Source of the DNA: CAXGUU01 sp964012875 | GTDB taxonomy: Bacteria; Pseudomonadota; Gammaproteobacteria; Ga0077536 | Reading direction: 5' to 3' | Assembly: GCA_964012875.1 (NCBI GenBank) | Contig: CAXGUU010000153.1 | Span: 1 to 7,779, forward strand | Length of the DNA stretch: 7,779 nt | In this document: piece after piece, positions 1 through 6,415 of the stretch | How positions within the stretch are numbered: the first letter of the stretch is position 1 | Layout: the number at the start of each line of letters is the position of its first letter | Position numbers and translations under genes: made by a program | Notes under the pieces: model-generated | What the model was told of the DNA's origin: nothing | The model's database searches: none | The model's input: the letters and a program-made list of their open reading frames with translations, nothing else

Positions 1-400
1 CGACCAGGCCATGCTCATAGGTATCGCCATGGGCGTCGCCGTTCATTTGTGGCGCGAACGCCGGGTGCAGGTTAACGCGGCCTACGAAGCCGAAACAGGT
101 GAACTGCGCCTGGAGCCGGTTGGCGTCATTTTTTTCGGGTCGACCGCGGCCCTGAGTGATGCTTTGATGGCCGCACTGGCCGCAGAACCCGCAGCGCGCG
201 CGCTGACCATTGATTTGCGCAAGGTCGGGCGCATTGACTACACGGGCGCTGCAATCATAACCGGGGTAGCCCGAGACGCCGAGGTCGCCGGCCTCAGAAT
301 ACACATCATTTCGGGTCAGCGACCACAGGGCCGCGAGCTGCTGGAGCGGCTTCTGGGAGCTGATTCACCATGGCTGTCAAAGTCCCCCCCGGGTGCATGA
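1..400 (+). CDS. SulP-family inorganic anion transporter, C-terminal end (STAS domain), 5' truncated
   Basis: The reading frame is open from the window edge (first full codon at base 2) to a TGA at 398-400, so this is the tail of a longer gene; ATG codons at 11 and 29 are internal, not starts. About 130 residues are visible. The first 20 hold the end of a hydrophobic segment followed by HLWRE, as seen where the last membrane helix of SulP transporters enters the cytoplasm. The remainder reads as a STAS domain: a strand near EPVGVIFFG, an amphipathic helix, then a LTIDLRKV strand running into IDYTGA, the conserved STAS loop, and a second strand near GLRIHIISG. SulP proteins carry sulfate, bicarbonate or other anions across the inner membrane; STAS usually has a regulatory role. 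The neighbouring sulfur-oxidation genes make sulfate plausible, but the substrate cannot be decided. A stand-alone STAS protein is less likely because of the membrane-exit segment. Confidence 0.8.
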   Translation, partial: DQAMLIGIAMGVAVHLWRERRVQVNAAYEAETGELRLEPVGVIFFGSTAALSDALMAALAAEPAARALTIDLRKVGRIDYTGAAIITGVARDAEVAGLRIHIISGQRPQGRELLERLLGADSPWLSKSPPGA

Positions 401-402
401 CC

Positions 403-417
403 GTGGCTTGTGGCCAC
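403..417 (+). other. Small hairpin just after the SulP stop
   Basis: GTGGC (403-407) and GCCAC (413-417) form a 5-bp stem with a 5-nt loop, starting 3 bases after the SulP stop codon. It could help end the transcript, but the stem is short and no T-run follows, so a classical intrinsic terminator is not supported. Confidence 0.2.
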
Positions 418-501
418 TAAGGAAGATGGGGCTGCCAGTCGATTGTTGTCTGCAGGTCGCGGTTGCTAACAAATAGGCATAAATGGGCTAGTATCAGCAT
501 A

Positions 502-525
502 GTGTCCAGCTGTCGTTCTGGACGC
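502..525 (+). promoter_or_regulatory. Inverted repeat / hairpin in the fccA leader
   Basis: GTCCAG (504-509) and CTGGAC (518-523) are perfectly complementary with an 8-nt loop. The stem extends to 8 bp (502-509 with 518-525) if one G-T pair is allowed. It sits 27 bases before the fccA start codon, so it may be an operator dyad or a leader hairpin. No convincing sigma-70 promoter pair is visible nearby; TTGCTA (463-468) and TAGTAT (489-494) are 20 bases apart and only loosely match consensus. Confidence 0.35.
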
Positions 526-552
526 GCCAAACTGAAGCTGGGAGCGAATTCG

Positions 553-864
553 ATGCGCTATTGGGTTTTGGTAGCCATTTATCTGTTAGGGGGCCTGCAA
601 TCGGCCGCCGCCGATGGCACACGGGGATTCATCCTCGCGAGTAGTTGTTTCAACTGCCACGGTCCCGGTGGTGTGAGCAAAGGATCTATGCCGGATATCA
701 GCGCGCTGTCTGCGACGCAGATCGCGACGGCACTTAAAGCGTTTCGTGACGGTAGCAAGGAGGCCACGGTCATGGACCGCCTAGCACGCGGTTATACGGA
801 CGATGAGGTCGCTGCCATCGCGCAATGGTTCGATCATTCGAAAGCGGCGGGGAGATCAAAATGA
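553..864 (+). CDS. fccA: Flavocytochrome c sulfide dehydrogenase, monoheme cytochrome c subunit
   Basis: This encodes a 103-residue c-type cytochrome expected to take electrons from the FccB flavoprotein during periplasmic sulfide oxidation and pass them to the cytochrome c pool. The start at 553 is chosen because GGAG (541-544) lies 8 bases upstream and the protein then opens with a Sec signal peptide (MRYW, hydrophobic core, AAA/DG cleavage site near residue 18). The frame is open further upstream from a TTG at 463, but that extension would bury the signal peptide. One heme-binding CxxCH is seen as SCFNCHGPGG. A likely distal ligand is the Met in ATVMDRLARGYTDDE. Only one heme motif is present, as in small FccA proteins, unlike the diheme subunit of Allochromatium vinosum. 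The stop overlaps the fccB start as ATGA, implying translational coupling. Any other small cytochrome c would fit by itself; the partner gene decides the call. Confidence 0.88.
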   Translation: MRYWVLVAIYLLGGLQSAAADGTRGFILASSCFNCHGPGGVSKGSMPDISALSATQIATALKAFRDGSKEATVMDRLARGYTDDEVAAIAQWFDHSKAAGRSK

Positions 865-2141
865 AGTACATCCATCGGCGGCAGTTTCTGATCTCCATCG
901 GCGGCGCAACGGCGGCAATTGGGCTGCCGGTCACCGGATTCGGCAAATCGGGTGGAGCGCGCGTTGTTGTCGTCGGCGGCGGGTTTGGCGGCGCGACCTG
1001 CGCCCGTTACCTGCGCGCGCTCGATGCCTCCCTGGACGTCACGCTCGTAACCGCGGAGGCAAAATTTGTAACCTGCCCGTTCAGCAATCTCGTCCTCGGC
1101 GGCATGCTCGACATGGCGAGCATTACGCACGGTTATGACGGCCTCAAGGCTGCGGGGGTCAAGGTTGTCGTCGGACGCGCAACTGCGGTCGATGGCGCCA
1201 AACGGGAGGTCAAGCTTGCCAATGGTGATGTGCTGGCATTCGATCGTGCAGTGGTCTCACCCGGTATCGATGTCAAGTACGGCGCGATCGATGGCTATAA
1301 CGAAAAGGCATCGGCATCCATGCCCCATGCCTGGCAGGCAGGACCGCAAACCGAATTGCTGCGCCAGCAGTTAACCGCTATGGACGATGGCGGCCTCGTG
1401 ATCATCGCTGCGCCCGCGAACCCATTTCGGTGTCCGCCCGGACCCTATGAACGTGCCAGTCTTATCGCTCACTACCTGAAGGAGAACAAGCCGAAATCAA
1501 AGATCCTGCTGCTCGATGCCAAAGACAAGTTTTCCAAGCAGGGGTTATTCATGCAGGGCTGGGAGCAGCTCTACCCGGGCATGATCGAATGGGTCAAAGG
1601 TTCGCAGGGCGGTATCGTTGACCGCGTTGATGCAGGCTCGAACTTACTTGTCACGGAGTCAGGCTTCACCGAGCATAAAGGGGCCGTCGTTAACTACATC
1701 CCACCGCAGCAAGCGGCAAGTGTGGCGCGGAACAGCGGGCTGGCTGACGATTCCGGCTGGTGCCCGGTTAACCAGATGACGTTCGAGTCAACGCAGGTGC
1801 CGGGCGTCCACGTCATCGGCGATGCGTCGATTGCGGGGAAAATGCCGAAGTCCGGTTTCTCGGCCAATAGCCAAGGTAAAGTCTGCGCGACTGCCGTGGC
1901 TGCGTTATTGCGCGGCGAAACGCCATCGACTCCGTCCTACGCGAACACTTGCTATAGCTTGGTTGGTCCCGAGTACGGTATATCAGTGAGTGCGGTTTAT
2001 CGTCACGGCGAAAAAGGTATCGCCGGATTCGAAGGCGCCGGCGGTGTGAGCCCGGCAGATGCAGGCCCCGAGTTTCGTGAGGCTGAGGCGTCGTACGCGC
2101 GCGGCTGGTACTCGAGTATCAGTGCCGATATCTGGGGTTAA
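861..2141 (+). CDS. fccB: Flavocytochrome c sulfide dehydrogenase, flavoprotein subunit (sulfide:cytochrome c oxidoreductase)
   Basis: This 426-residue FAD protein oxidises sulfide to zero-valent sulfur or polysulfide in the periplasm and reduces the FccA heme. The start at 861 has GGGGA (849-853) 7 bases upstream and yields a twin-arginine signal (HRRQFLISIGG, R6-R7) for folded export; the in-frame ATG at 825 would bury that signal. The FAD dinucleotide fold begins at residues 35-44 (VVVVGGGFGG). C72 in FVTCPFSNLV matches the position of the cysteine that binds FAD covalently in A. vinosum FCSD. C191 (FRCPPGPYER) and C301 (SGWCPVNQ) match the redox-active cysteine pair. The GDA FAD motif follows (VHVIGDAS, near 328-333), and the family's C-terminal segment is seen at NTCYSLVGPEYGISV. 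Full length, with all key residues present. Sulfide:quinone reductase is excluded by the Tat signal, the FCSD C-terminus and the cytochrome partner. Residue equivalences are from memory of the A. vinosum protein. Confidence 0.95.
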   Translation: MKYIHRRQFLISIGGATAAIGLPVTGFGKSGGARVVVVGGGFGGATCARYLRALDASLDVTLVTAEAKFVTCPFSNLVLGGMLDMASITHGYDGLKAAGVKVVVGRATAVDGAKREVKLANGDVLAFDRAVVSPGIDVKYGAIDGYNEKASASMPHAWQAGPQTELLRQQLTAMDDGGLVIIAAPANPFRCPPGPYERASLIAHYLKENKPKSKILLLDAKDKFSKQGLFMQGWEQLYPGMIEWVKGSQGGIVDRVDAGSNLLVTESGFTEHKGAVVNYIPPQQAASVARNSGLADDSGWCPVNQMTFESTQVPGVHVIGDASIAGKMPKSGFSANSQGKVCATAVAALLRGETPSTPSYANTCYSLVGPEYGISVSAVYRHGEKGIAGFEGAGGVSPADAGPEFREAEASYARGWYSSISADIWG

Positions 2142-2340
2142 CTTAGGTGATGCGGAACTACTGAGCAGACCGTTGACCGTGTTGCCGGCTGGGGTGCTGG
2201 CCTCGTTTACCCCGGCAAAATCCGGTCGTCGACTCGCTCCTGCCTTCCTCACCAGGTTTCCCACCGCCCTGTTAATGAACGCGGGATAGAGTTCCCCATC
2301 AGCTGTTCTCTCAGGTGCCTTGCGGTACGCCTGCAACGCG
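2142..2340. other. Convergent intergenic region with an imperfect hairpin, no gene supported
   Basis: About 200 bases separate the end of fccB (+) from the end of the last gene of the apr run (-). The clearest structure is at 2182-2218: TTGCC pairs with GGCAA, and GGGGT (2191-2195) with ACCCC (2209-2213), leaving a 4-nt bulge and a 13-nt loop. An alternative pairing joins TTGCCGG with CCGGCAA. It could act as a two-sided transcription end point, but neither side has a T-run, so this is weak. An open frame on the - strand from a TTG at 2336 runs back into fccB and shows no recognisable domain. Confidence 0.3.
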
Positions 2341-2688
2341 CTATTCGAAGTGCGTTTTCAGCGTTTCGATGAGTGCGCGAAGTGACTCGGGATCATCAAT
2401 TTCCCAAAGCAGCACAGCTTCGCCTTCCTGGAGTGTGGCCGGCCCCGCGGCCCCACGTACCCGGATCGTTTTGCCCCACTGGTCATTCAGCTTTTTGGCA
2501 ACTTCATACGGAACGCTGGCACTCAAACGCGCTGACCAGCATTGCTGGCGGCGCCTAAGGTTGACAATGCATTCGCCGAGATGGAGTTCCACAGCGTAAT
2601 GCTGAGTGAGTTCGCTATGCGTCAGTCCTGAATCCAGTAGTTCCTGGTGCGCAAGATCGATGCGGTCGAGTTCATTGAACCCTGTCAT
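2341..2688 (-). CDS. Unrecognised 115-residue protein, last gene of the apr run
   Basis: I do not recognise this family. The gene looks real: GGAGG (complement of 2695-2699) sits 6 bases before the ATG, and it follows the HIT gene on the same strand after 82 bases. The protein is soluble by eye, with no signal peptide or membrane segment. Residues 1-35 look helical and acidic (NELDRIDLAHQELLDSG). The middle has two cysteines (C40, C50) around a basic RRRQQ stretch. The second half alternates strand-like segments (KTIRVRGAAGP, AVLLWEID) and ends in a helix (SLRALIETLKTHFE), suggesting a small alpha/beta fold. The cysteines do not form a clear metal motif. Its position suggests a role connected with sulfite or APS metabolism, but that is guilt by association only; it may have its own promoter in the 82-base gap. 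Confidence 0.75.
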   Translation of the reverse strand: MTGFNELDRIDLAHQELLDSGLTHSELTQHYAVELHLGECIVNLRRRQQCWSARLSASVPYEVAKKLNDQWGKTIRVRGAAGPATLQEGEAVLLWEIDDPESLRALIETLKTHFE

Positions 2689-2770
2689 TCTTTTCCTCCG
2701 GTTTCACCAATCCATTCTATTCGCACTTCAGTCGGGCTGACTGAAATTTCCCGATGAATGGAGTCGAAAT

Positions 2771-3157
2771 CTAAGAGCGTCGGTAATGCGCCTTGTCCGG
2801 AATCACTTGTCTGACACCACCCTGCGGATTGATCGAATCACCGGCGAACCGCGGGATAAGGTGAATGTGCACGTGAAATATGCTCTGGCCGCCCGCTTTG
2901 CCGACGTTGACGCCGACGTTGTAGCCGTCGGGTGAGAATTCCTGCTCGATGTCTGCGCGCTCCGCGTTGACCAGGGCTATACAGGCCGCGATCTCTTCTT
3001 CACTCAGGTCGAAAAAGCCGGCGCAGTGTCGTCTGGGAATGATGAGGGAATGTCCCGGGCTCACAGGGTAGGTGTCACGTGTGCACCAGGCGAGGTCGTT
3101 CTCGCGCGTGACCCCGCTGGGTACGCAAAAAAGACAGGGGTTGTTAGGATCTCTCAT
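2771..3157 (-). CDS. HIT-family (histidine triad) nucleotide hydrolase/transferase
   Basis: This is a complete 128-residue HIT protein. The triad reads HVHIHLIP (H95, H97, H99), with H97 expected to be the nucleotidylated catalytic histidine. Other family marks are GHSLIIPRRH (35-44), N84 in VGVNVG, and GQSIFH just before the triad. C8 and C11 (CLFC), with H44 and H95, could form the zinc site found in many bacterial HIT proteins. HIT enzymes cleave nucleoside phosphoramidates, dinucleoside polyphosphates or, in some members, adenylylsulfate; the substrate here is unknown. The gene lies 117 bases after aprA on the same strand, so APS is an attractive substrate (inference). The start is forced: a stop lies two codons upstream and no later Met exists. 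No Shine-Dalgarno is visible. The stop of a 35-codon frame (3264-3157) overlaps the start as TGATG, so the HIT start may depend on translational coupling. Confidence 0.9.
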   Translation of the reverse strand: MRDPNNPCLFCVPSGVTRENDLAWCTRDTYPVSPGHSLIIPRRHCAGFFDLSEEEIAACIALVNAERADIEQEFSPDGYNVGVNVGKAGGQSIFHVHIHLIPRFAGDSINPQGGVRQVIPDKAHYRRS

Positions 3158-3274
3158 CAGCTAACGGCAGCTTGAAGTAGCGTACAGGCCGCCCGCGGGC
3201 AGAACCGGGTATCCCACAGAGGTGTCTCCATTTCTATTGCGCAGGCTGTCGGCGGCGCAACCATGCCGCAGCGG
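3158..3274. other. 117-base gap between aprA and the HIT gene
   Basis: No terminator-like hairpin with a T-run is seen, so read-through from aprA into the HIT gene is plausible. The gap contains a 10-bp GC-only palindrome (3191-3200) and a 35-codon - strand frame starting at 3264 without a ribosome site. Neither has a clear function. Confidence 0.3.
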
Positions 3275-5119
3275 TCAGTCGATGATGTTGTGCATCGGCG
3301 CTTTCTCCATCTTCCAGTCGCCGGATTCACGGTCGAAGCGTGAAAGGGTGAGGCAGTGCCATTCATCGTCGTTAAGCGTCGGGTGATCCGCGCGGTAGTA
3401 GTAGCCGGGCCAGCGCGTTTCTTTTCTGAACATGGTGTGATGAGCCACCGATTCCGAAGCGAGCACGCGGTGCTGAAGTTCCCACGCGCGCTGTAGCTGA
3501 TGCAGGTCTTCTGCCCCAATGTGCTTAAGGTCTTTTTTTAGCATGCCGAGCAATTCGAGACCGCGCGTTAGTAGCGGCTCGTTGGTGGTGTAGTTGGCGC
3601 TGATACCACCAACATATTCATCCATGATCTTCTCCAACCGCTGGAGGCCATGCAGCGGCAGGATATAGCTGGGCGACACCGTGCCGGCCACGATTTCATT
3701 GCGGCCGACTGCGTAAGTCTCCAGTGGCTGATAAACCTGTTGCATCAGATCTTCGTATTCGGCCTCACTGACCTCAGGCTGGTCATTGCCGAGATCGTTG
3801 ATGTAGTTAACAGCTGCCTTGGCGGCGATGCGCCCCTCGGTGAACGAACCCGACGAAAACTTGTGTGCGCTGCCGCCGATGGTATCGCCGGCGCCGAACA
3901 GCCCGTCGACCGTCATCATGCGGTTGTAACCCCACTGGTAATCGTCGGGTGCGATGTCCGAAGGGCCGCTGGCCCAAGCGCCGGAACAGGTCGCGTGCGA
4001 GCCCATGACATAGGGTTCGGAGGTCGTCAGCTCCGGGTTCGTGTGCTTGGGATCGATATTTTGTGATGCCCACACCACGGCCTGTCCGACCGTCATTCCG
4101 AGAAAGTTCTCCCAGCCCACGGTTTCAAGGTGCGGGTCCTGGAAAGCTTCCTTGGTGACCATGCGTATGGGGCCGCGCCCGGCTTTCATTTCTTCCAGGA
4201 ACGCATGATTCCTCAGACAGGTCGGGACCGGGTGGTGGTCGATGTAGTCGCCAACCAGACCCTTGGTATGTTCATACCACTTGGATTCGTATTCCTCGCC
4301 GTACGCGTTCTCAGTGTAGGTCTTAAGATGCAGGAAATAGGCACCGACCGGCCCGTAGCCGTCCTTGAAACGAGTGAGGACAATACGATTTTCCATCTGC
4401 GTCATCTTGGCGCCGGCGAGTATGGGTAATGCGTAAGCGGACGCACTACTCCACGGTGCATACCAGGTACGCCCCATGCCTTCGCCGACCGAGCGCGGCT
4501 TATAGATATGAGAGGCGCCACCAGCAGCGACGATGACGGCTTTGGCGCGGAAGACATGGAAGTCGCCGGTACGGACGTTAAAACCGACGCAGCCGGCCAC
4601 GCGGTTGGGCTTGGTTTTGTCCATCAACAGATGGGTCACCATGATGCGGTTGTACACCTCGGTCGCCGCTTTGCGTGCAGCTTCAGCGACGATCGGTTTG
4701 TACGACTCGCCGTGGATCATGATTTGCCACTTGCCTTCACGCTGGTAGCGGTCCGTCTCTGGGTCCCGCATGATGGGCAGGCCCCATTCCTCGAACTTGT
4801 GGACCGTCGAATCGACGTGACGCGCAATGTCGTAGCCGAGATCTTCGCGCACCAGCCCCATCAGGTCGTTGCGTGCGTAGCGAACGTGATCCTCCGGCTG
4901 GTTTTCATCCCACTGCATGCCCATGTAGCAGTTGATAGCGTAAAGACCCTGGGCGACGGCGCCGCTGCGCTCAATGTTGGCCTTTTCCACGCATACGATT
5001 TTGAGATCGCGGCCCCAGTAGCGCGACTCATAAGTGGCGCCACAACCACCCATGCCACCACCGATAACCAGGATGTCGGCGTCAACAAATACGGTTTTTC
5101 TTTTACTGAAAAGGCCCAT
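3275..5119 (-). CDS. aprA: Adenylylsulfate (APS) reductase, alpha subunit, FAD-containing
   Basis: This 614-residue flavoprotein is the catalytic subunit of cytoplasmic APS reductase. In sulfur oxidisers it runs as sulfite + AMP to APS, releasing two electrons. The FAD fold starts at residues 15-27 (ADILVIGGGMGGC) and continues with VEKANIERSGAVAQGL and the FAD-contacting GDTIGGSAHKFSSGSFTEGR (421-440). R250 (TRFKDGYGPVGA) and H375 (GSHATCSGAW) appear to match the substrate-binding Arg and His of the Archaeoglobus enzyme, by alignment from memory. The C-terminal helical and capping region is complete, ending in MHNIID. The length is normal. AAGGA (complement of 5128-5132) lies 8 bases before the ATG. 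aprB ends 14 bases upstream. Succinate dehydrogenase and fumarate reductase flavoproteins share the fold, but the AprB partner and motifs exclude them. Gene order with aprM suggests the AprM-linked lineage rather than the QmoABC-linked one. Confidence 0.97.
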   Translation of the reverse strand: MGLFSKRKTVFVDADILVIGGGMGGCGATYESRYWGRDLKIVCVEKANIERSGAVAQGLYAINCYMGMQWDENQPEDHVRYARNDLMGLVREDLGYDIARHVDSTVHKFEEWGLPIMRDPETDRYQREGKWQIMIHGESYKPIVAEAARKAATEVYNRIMVTHLLMDKTKPNRVAGCVGFNVRTGDFHVFRAKAVIVAAGGASHIYKPRSVGEGMGRTWYAPWSSASAYALPILAGAKMTQMENRIVLTRFKDGYGPVGAYFLHLKTYTENAYGEEYESKWYEHTKGLVGDYIDHHPVPTCLRNHAFLEEMKAGRGPIRMVTKEAFQDPHLETVGWENFLGMTVGQAVVWASQNIDPKHTNPELTTSEPYVMGSHATCSGAWASGPSDIAPDDYQWGYNRMMTVDGLFGAGDTIGGSAHKFSSGSFTEGRIAAKAAVNYINDLGNDQPEVSEAEYEDLMQQVYQPLETYAVGRNEIVAGTVSPSYILPLHGLQRLEKIMDEYVGGISANYTTNEPLLTRGLELLGMLKKDLKHIGAEDLHQLQRAWELQHRVLASESVAHHTMFRKETRWPGYYYRADHPTLNDDEWHCLTLSRFDRESGDWKMEKAPMHNIID

Positions 5120-5133
5120 TATTCGTTTCCTTC

Positions 5134-5583
5134 TTATTGGCTGCTGCCTGATGGATTTGCGGGTAACGCGGCGATGTGCAGCGCGTCAGGCTCATGGGCG
5201 AGCTCCTGGCTTTTGAAGTCCCCGGCCGACGGCGCGTCGTACTCGGCCGGCGATTTAATCGAATCCCAGGGCGTGGTGCGAATCGGCGACACGAAGTTTT
5301 TTTCGCGCCCGTCCTCAAATTGAATCTTCCATGAGATGGTGTACTTCTCGGGCTCGCGTAGTACCCGCACGCTGTGCCCCAGCGGTGCAAAATCGGCGTA
5401 GCCGCGTACGTCGATGGCATTTTGGGGACACGCTTTAACGCAGGAATAGCATTCCCAGCAGAAATTCGGCTCGATGTTGTAGGCCCGCCGGTAGGTCTTG
5501 TCGATGTGCATGATGTCCGACGGACAAATGTCCACGCATTCACCGCAGCCGTCGCAGTTGGTCATGTAAACAAAGGTAGGCAT
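5134..5583 (-). CDS. aprB: Adenylylsulfate (APS) reductase, beta subunit, two [4Fe-4S] ferredoxin-type
   Basis: This 149-residue iron-sulfur subunit moves electrons between the AprA flavin and the membrane partner. The first cluster motif is C10-C13-C16 with C20 (CDGCGECVDIC). The second is C42-C45-C48 with C52 (CWECYSCVKACP), including the tryptophan-bearing spacer typical of AprB. After the ferredoxin domain (about 1-65) comes a strand-rich region (HSVRVLREPEKYTISWKIQFEDG) and a long tail that in known structures wraps around AprA. The start is MPTFVYM, as in the family. GAGGG (complement of 5594-5598) lies about 10 bases upstream, inside the end of aprM. Only 3 bases separate the aprM stop from this start, so the two are surely co-transcribed. 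The electron-transfer role is established for the family; nothing is missing here. Confidence 0.96.
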   Translation of the reverse strand: MPTFVYMTNCDGCGECVDICPSDIMHIDKTYRRAYNIEPNFCWECYSCVKACPQNAIDVRGYADFAPLGHSVRVLREPEKYTISWKIQFEDGREKNFVSPIRTTPWDSIKSPAEYDAPSAGDFKSQELAHEPDALHIAALPANPSGSSQ

Positions 5584-5586
5584 GGG

Positions 5587-6342
5587 TCAACTTCCCTCGT
5601 TGGGTGTGGCAGGGTTCGGCAGCGCGCTCGAACCGTTGGCTTCCTCGGCCCGGCGTTGGAAAGCCGCGGCCGGTTTGTAAAACATGTGTGCAAACTTCGA
5701 CCACGGCACACTCACAAAAAGGATAGTCGAACTTAAAACATAAAGTCCGAGGGCGGTATGGATCATGCTTGCGCTGCCACTAGCACTAACCAGCCGCCAG
5801 ATAAGAGCAAAGGTGACACTGGCCAGCAAACTCACGATAAACAGATCAGCGAGTACGAGTTTAAACACCGGCTGTCCGTCCTTGGCGACGTTCACACGCA
5901 GTAGAAAGAAAAACCAGTAGCCGCCAACCATCGCCATAATGATGCCGACGTGCCACAGGACTGGCAGGACTATCGGCGTGGTGTCAGCGTGGGTTGGGTA
6001 GCAGAACACCATGATAACGGTCGTCGCCAGGTAGAACACGACGCCGTAAAACATAAGCAGGTGTGAAATACGCCGCTGTGGTTTACAGAATTCGCCGGCG
6101 GCGGCGACTTCCACGGCAAGTACTTTGACGGCCATGCCGACGATTTCGCCGACCGACAGCTGGCGCTTTGCGATGGTCTTCGATTTTTGTACCCGGCGGG
6201 CGAAGAACTTCGCGCTGCTTTTGTGCAGCATGTCGTAAACAGTGCCGCCAGCGACCGCGAGTATCATCAGGCACACGTACCATTGCAGGACCGAGGCTGG
6301 GACTGCAGCCGTTAGATCGGCGAACGGATTGCTGGTGAACAT
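5587..6342 (-). CDS. aprM: AprM, membrane protein partner of APS reductase
   Basis: This 251-residue polytopic membrane protein probably anchors AprBA at the inner membrane and links it to the quinone pool. AprM is the known gene-order partner in one class of sulfur oxidisers, but its biochemistry is poorly established. By eye there are five membrane segments, near residues 18-38, 94-113, 123-148, 160-182 and 194-212. Histidines at or near their ends (H94, H131, H195, H219) could bind heme b, as in gamma subunits of nitrate reductase; that is inference. The basic stretch at 41-60 (KSSAKFFARRVQKSKTIAKR) probably faces the cytoplasm. I chose the ATG at 6342 because GAGG (complement of 6351-6354) is 8 bases upstream and the protein then starts just before the first helix. 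The frame stays open to an ATG at 6471, which would add 43 residues with no expected function. First gene of the apr run. Confidence 0.88.
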   Translation of the reverse strand: MFTSNPFADLTAAVPASVLQWYVCLMILAVAGGTVYDMLHKSSAKFFARRVQKSKTIAKRQLSVGEIVGMAVKVLAVEVAAAGEFCKPQRRISHLLMFYGVVFYLATTVIMVFCYPTHADTTPIVLPVLWHVGIIMAMVGGYWFFFLLRVNVAKDGQPVFKLVLADLFIVSLLASVTFALIWRLVSASGSASMIHTALGLYVLSSTILFVSVPWSKFAHMFYKPAAAFQRRAEEANGSSALPNPATPNEGS

Positions 6343-6389
6343 CAGGTTTTCCTCACGACTTTGTCCGACGACGCACGCAGACGATGCCC

Positions 6390-6405
6390 AACTCTCCTGG
6401 GAGTT
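6390..6405. repeat. Inverted repeat in the aprM leader
   Basis: AACTCTCCTGGGAGTT has 5-bp perfect arms (AACTC and GAGTT) around a 6-base centre that also pairs partly. It lies 48 bases upstream of the aprM start, between the start codon and the putative promoter. It could be a protein-binding dyad or a leader hairpin. Confidence 0.35.
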
Positions 6406-6415
6406 CGCTTGTATC

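Noticed and set aside
463..552. Upstream extension of fccA from a TTG at 463
   Set aside because: It would add 30 residues before a good Sec signal peptide; the ATG at 553 has a well-spaced GGAG.
825..860. Upstream ATG for fccB at 825
   Set aside because: It would put 12 residues before the twin-arginine motif; the ATG at 861 has GGGGA and the ATGA overlap with fccA.
1983..2336. 117-codon - strand open frame over the fccB end and the convergent gap
   Set aside because: It starts with TTG, lacks a ribosome site, overlaps fccB by about 160 bases and shows no domain.
3191..3200. 10-bp perfect palindrome GCCCGCGGGC between aprA and the HIT gene
   Set aside because: All G/C in GC-rich DNA, no loop for a hairpin and no nearby promoter feature; likely chance.
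3157..3519. 120-codon - strand frame overlapping the aprA 3' end
   Set aside because: Most of it is the out-of-frame shadow of aprA. Only its last 35 codons lie in the gap, and those are mentioned for possible coupling to the HIT start.
4508..5323. 271-codon + strand open frame opposite aprA and aprB
   Set aside because: It lies fully antisense to two clearly real genes, has no recognisable domain, and is explained by codon bias in the GC-rich opposite strand.
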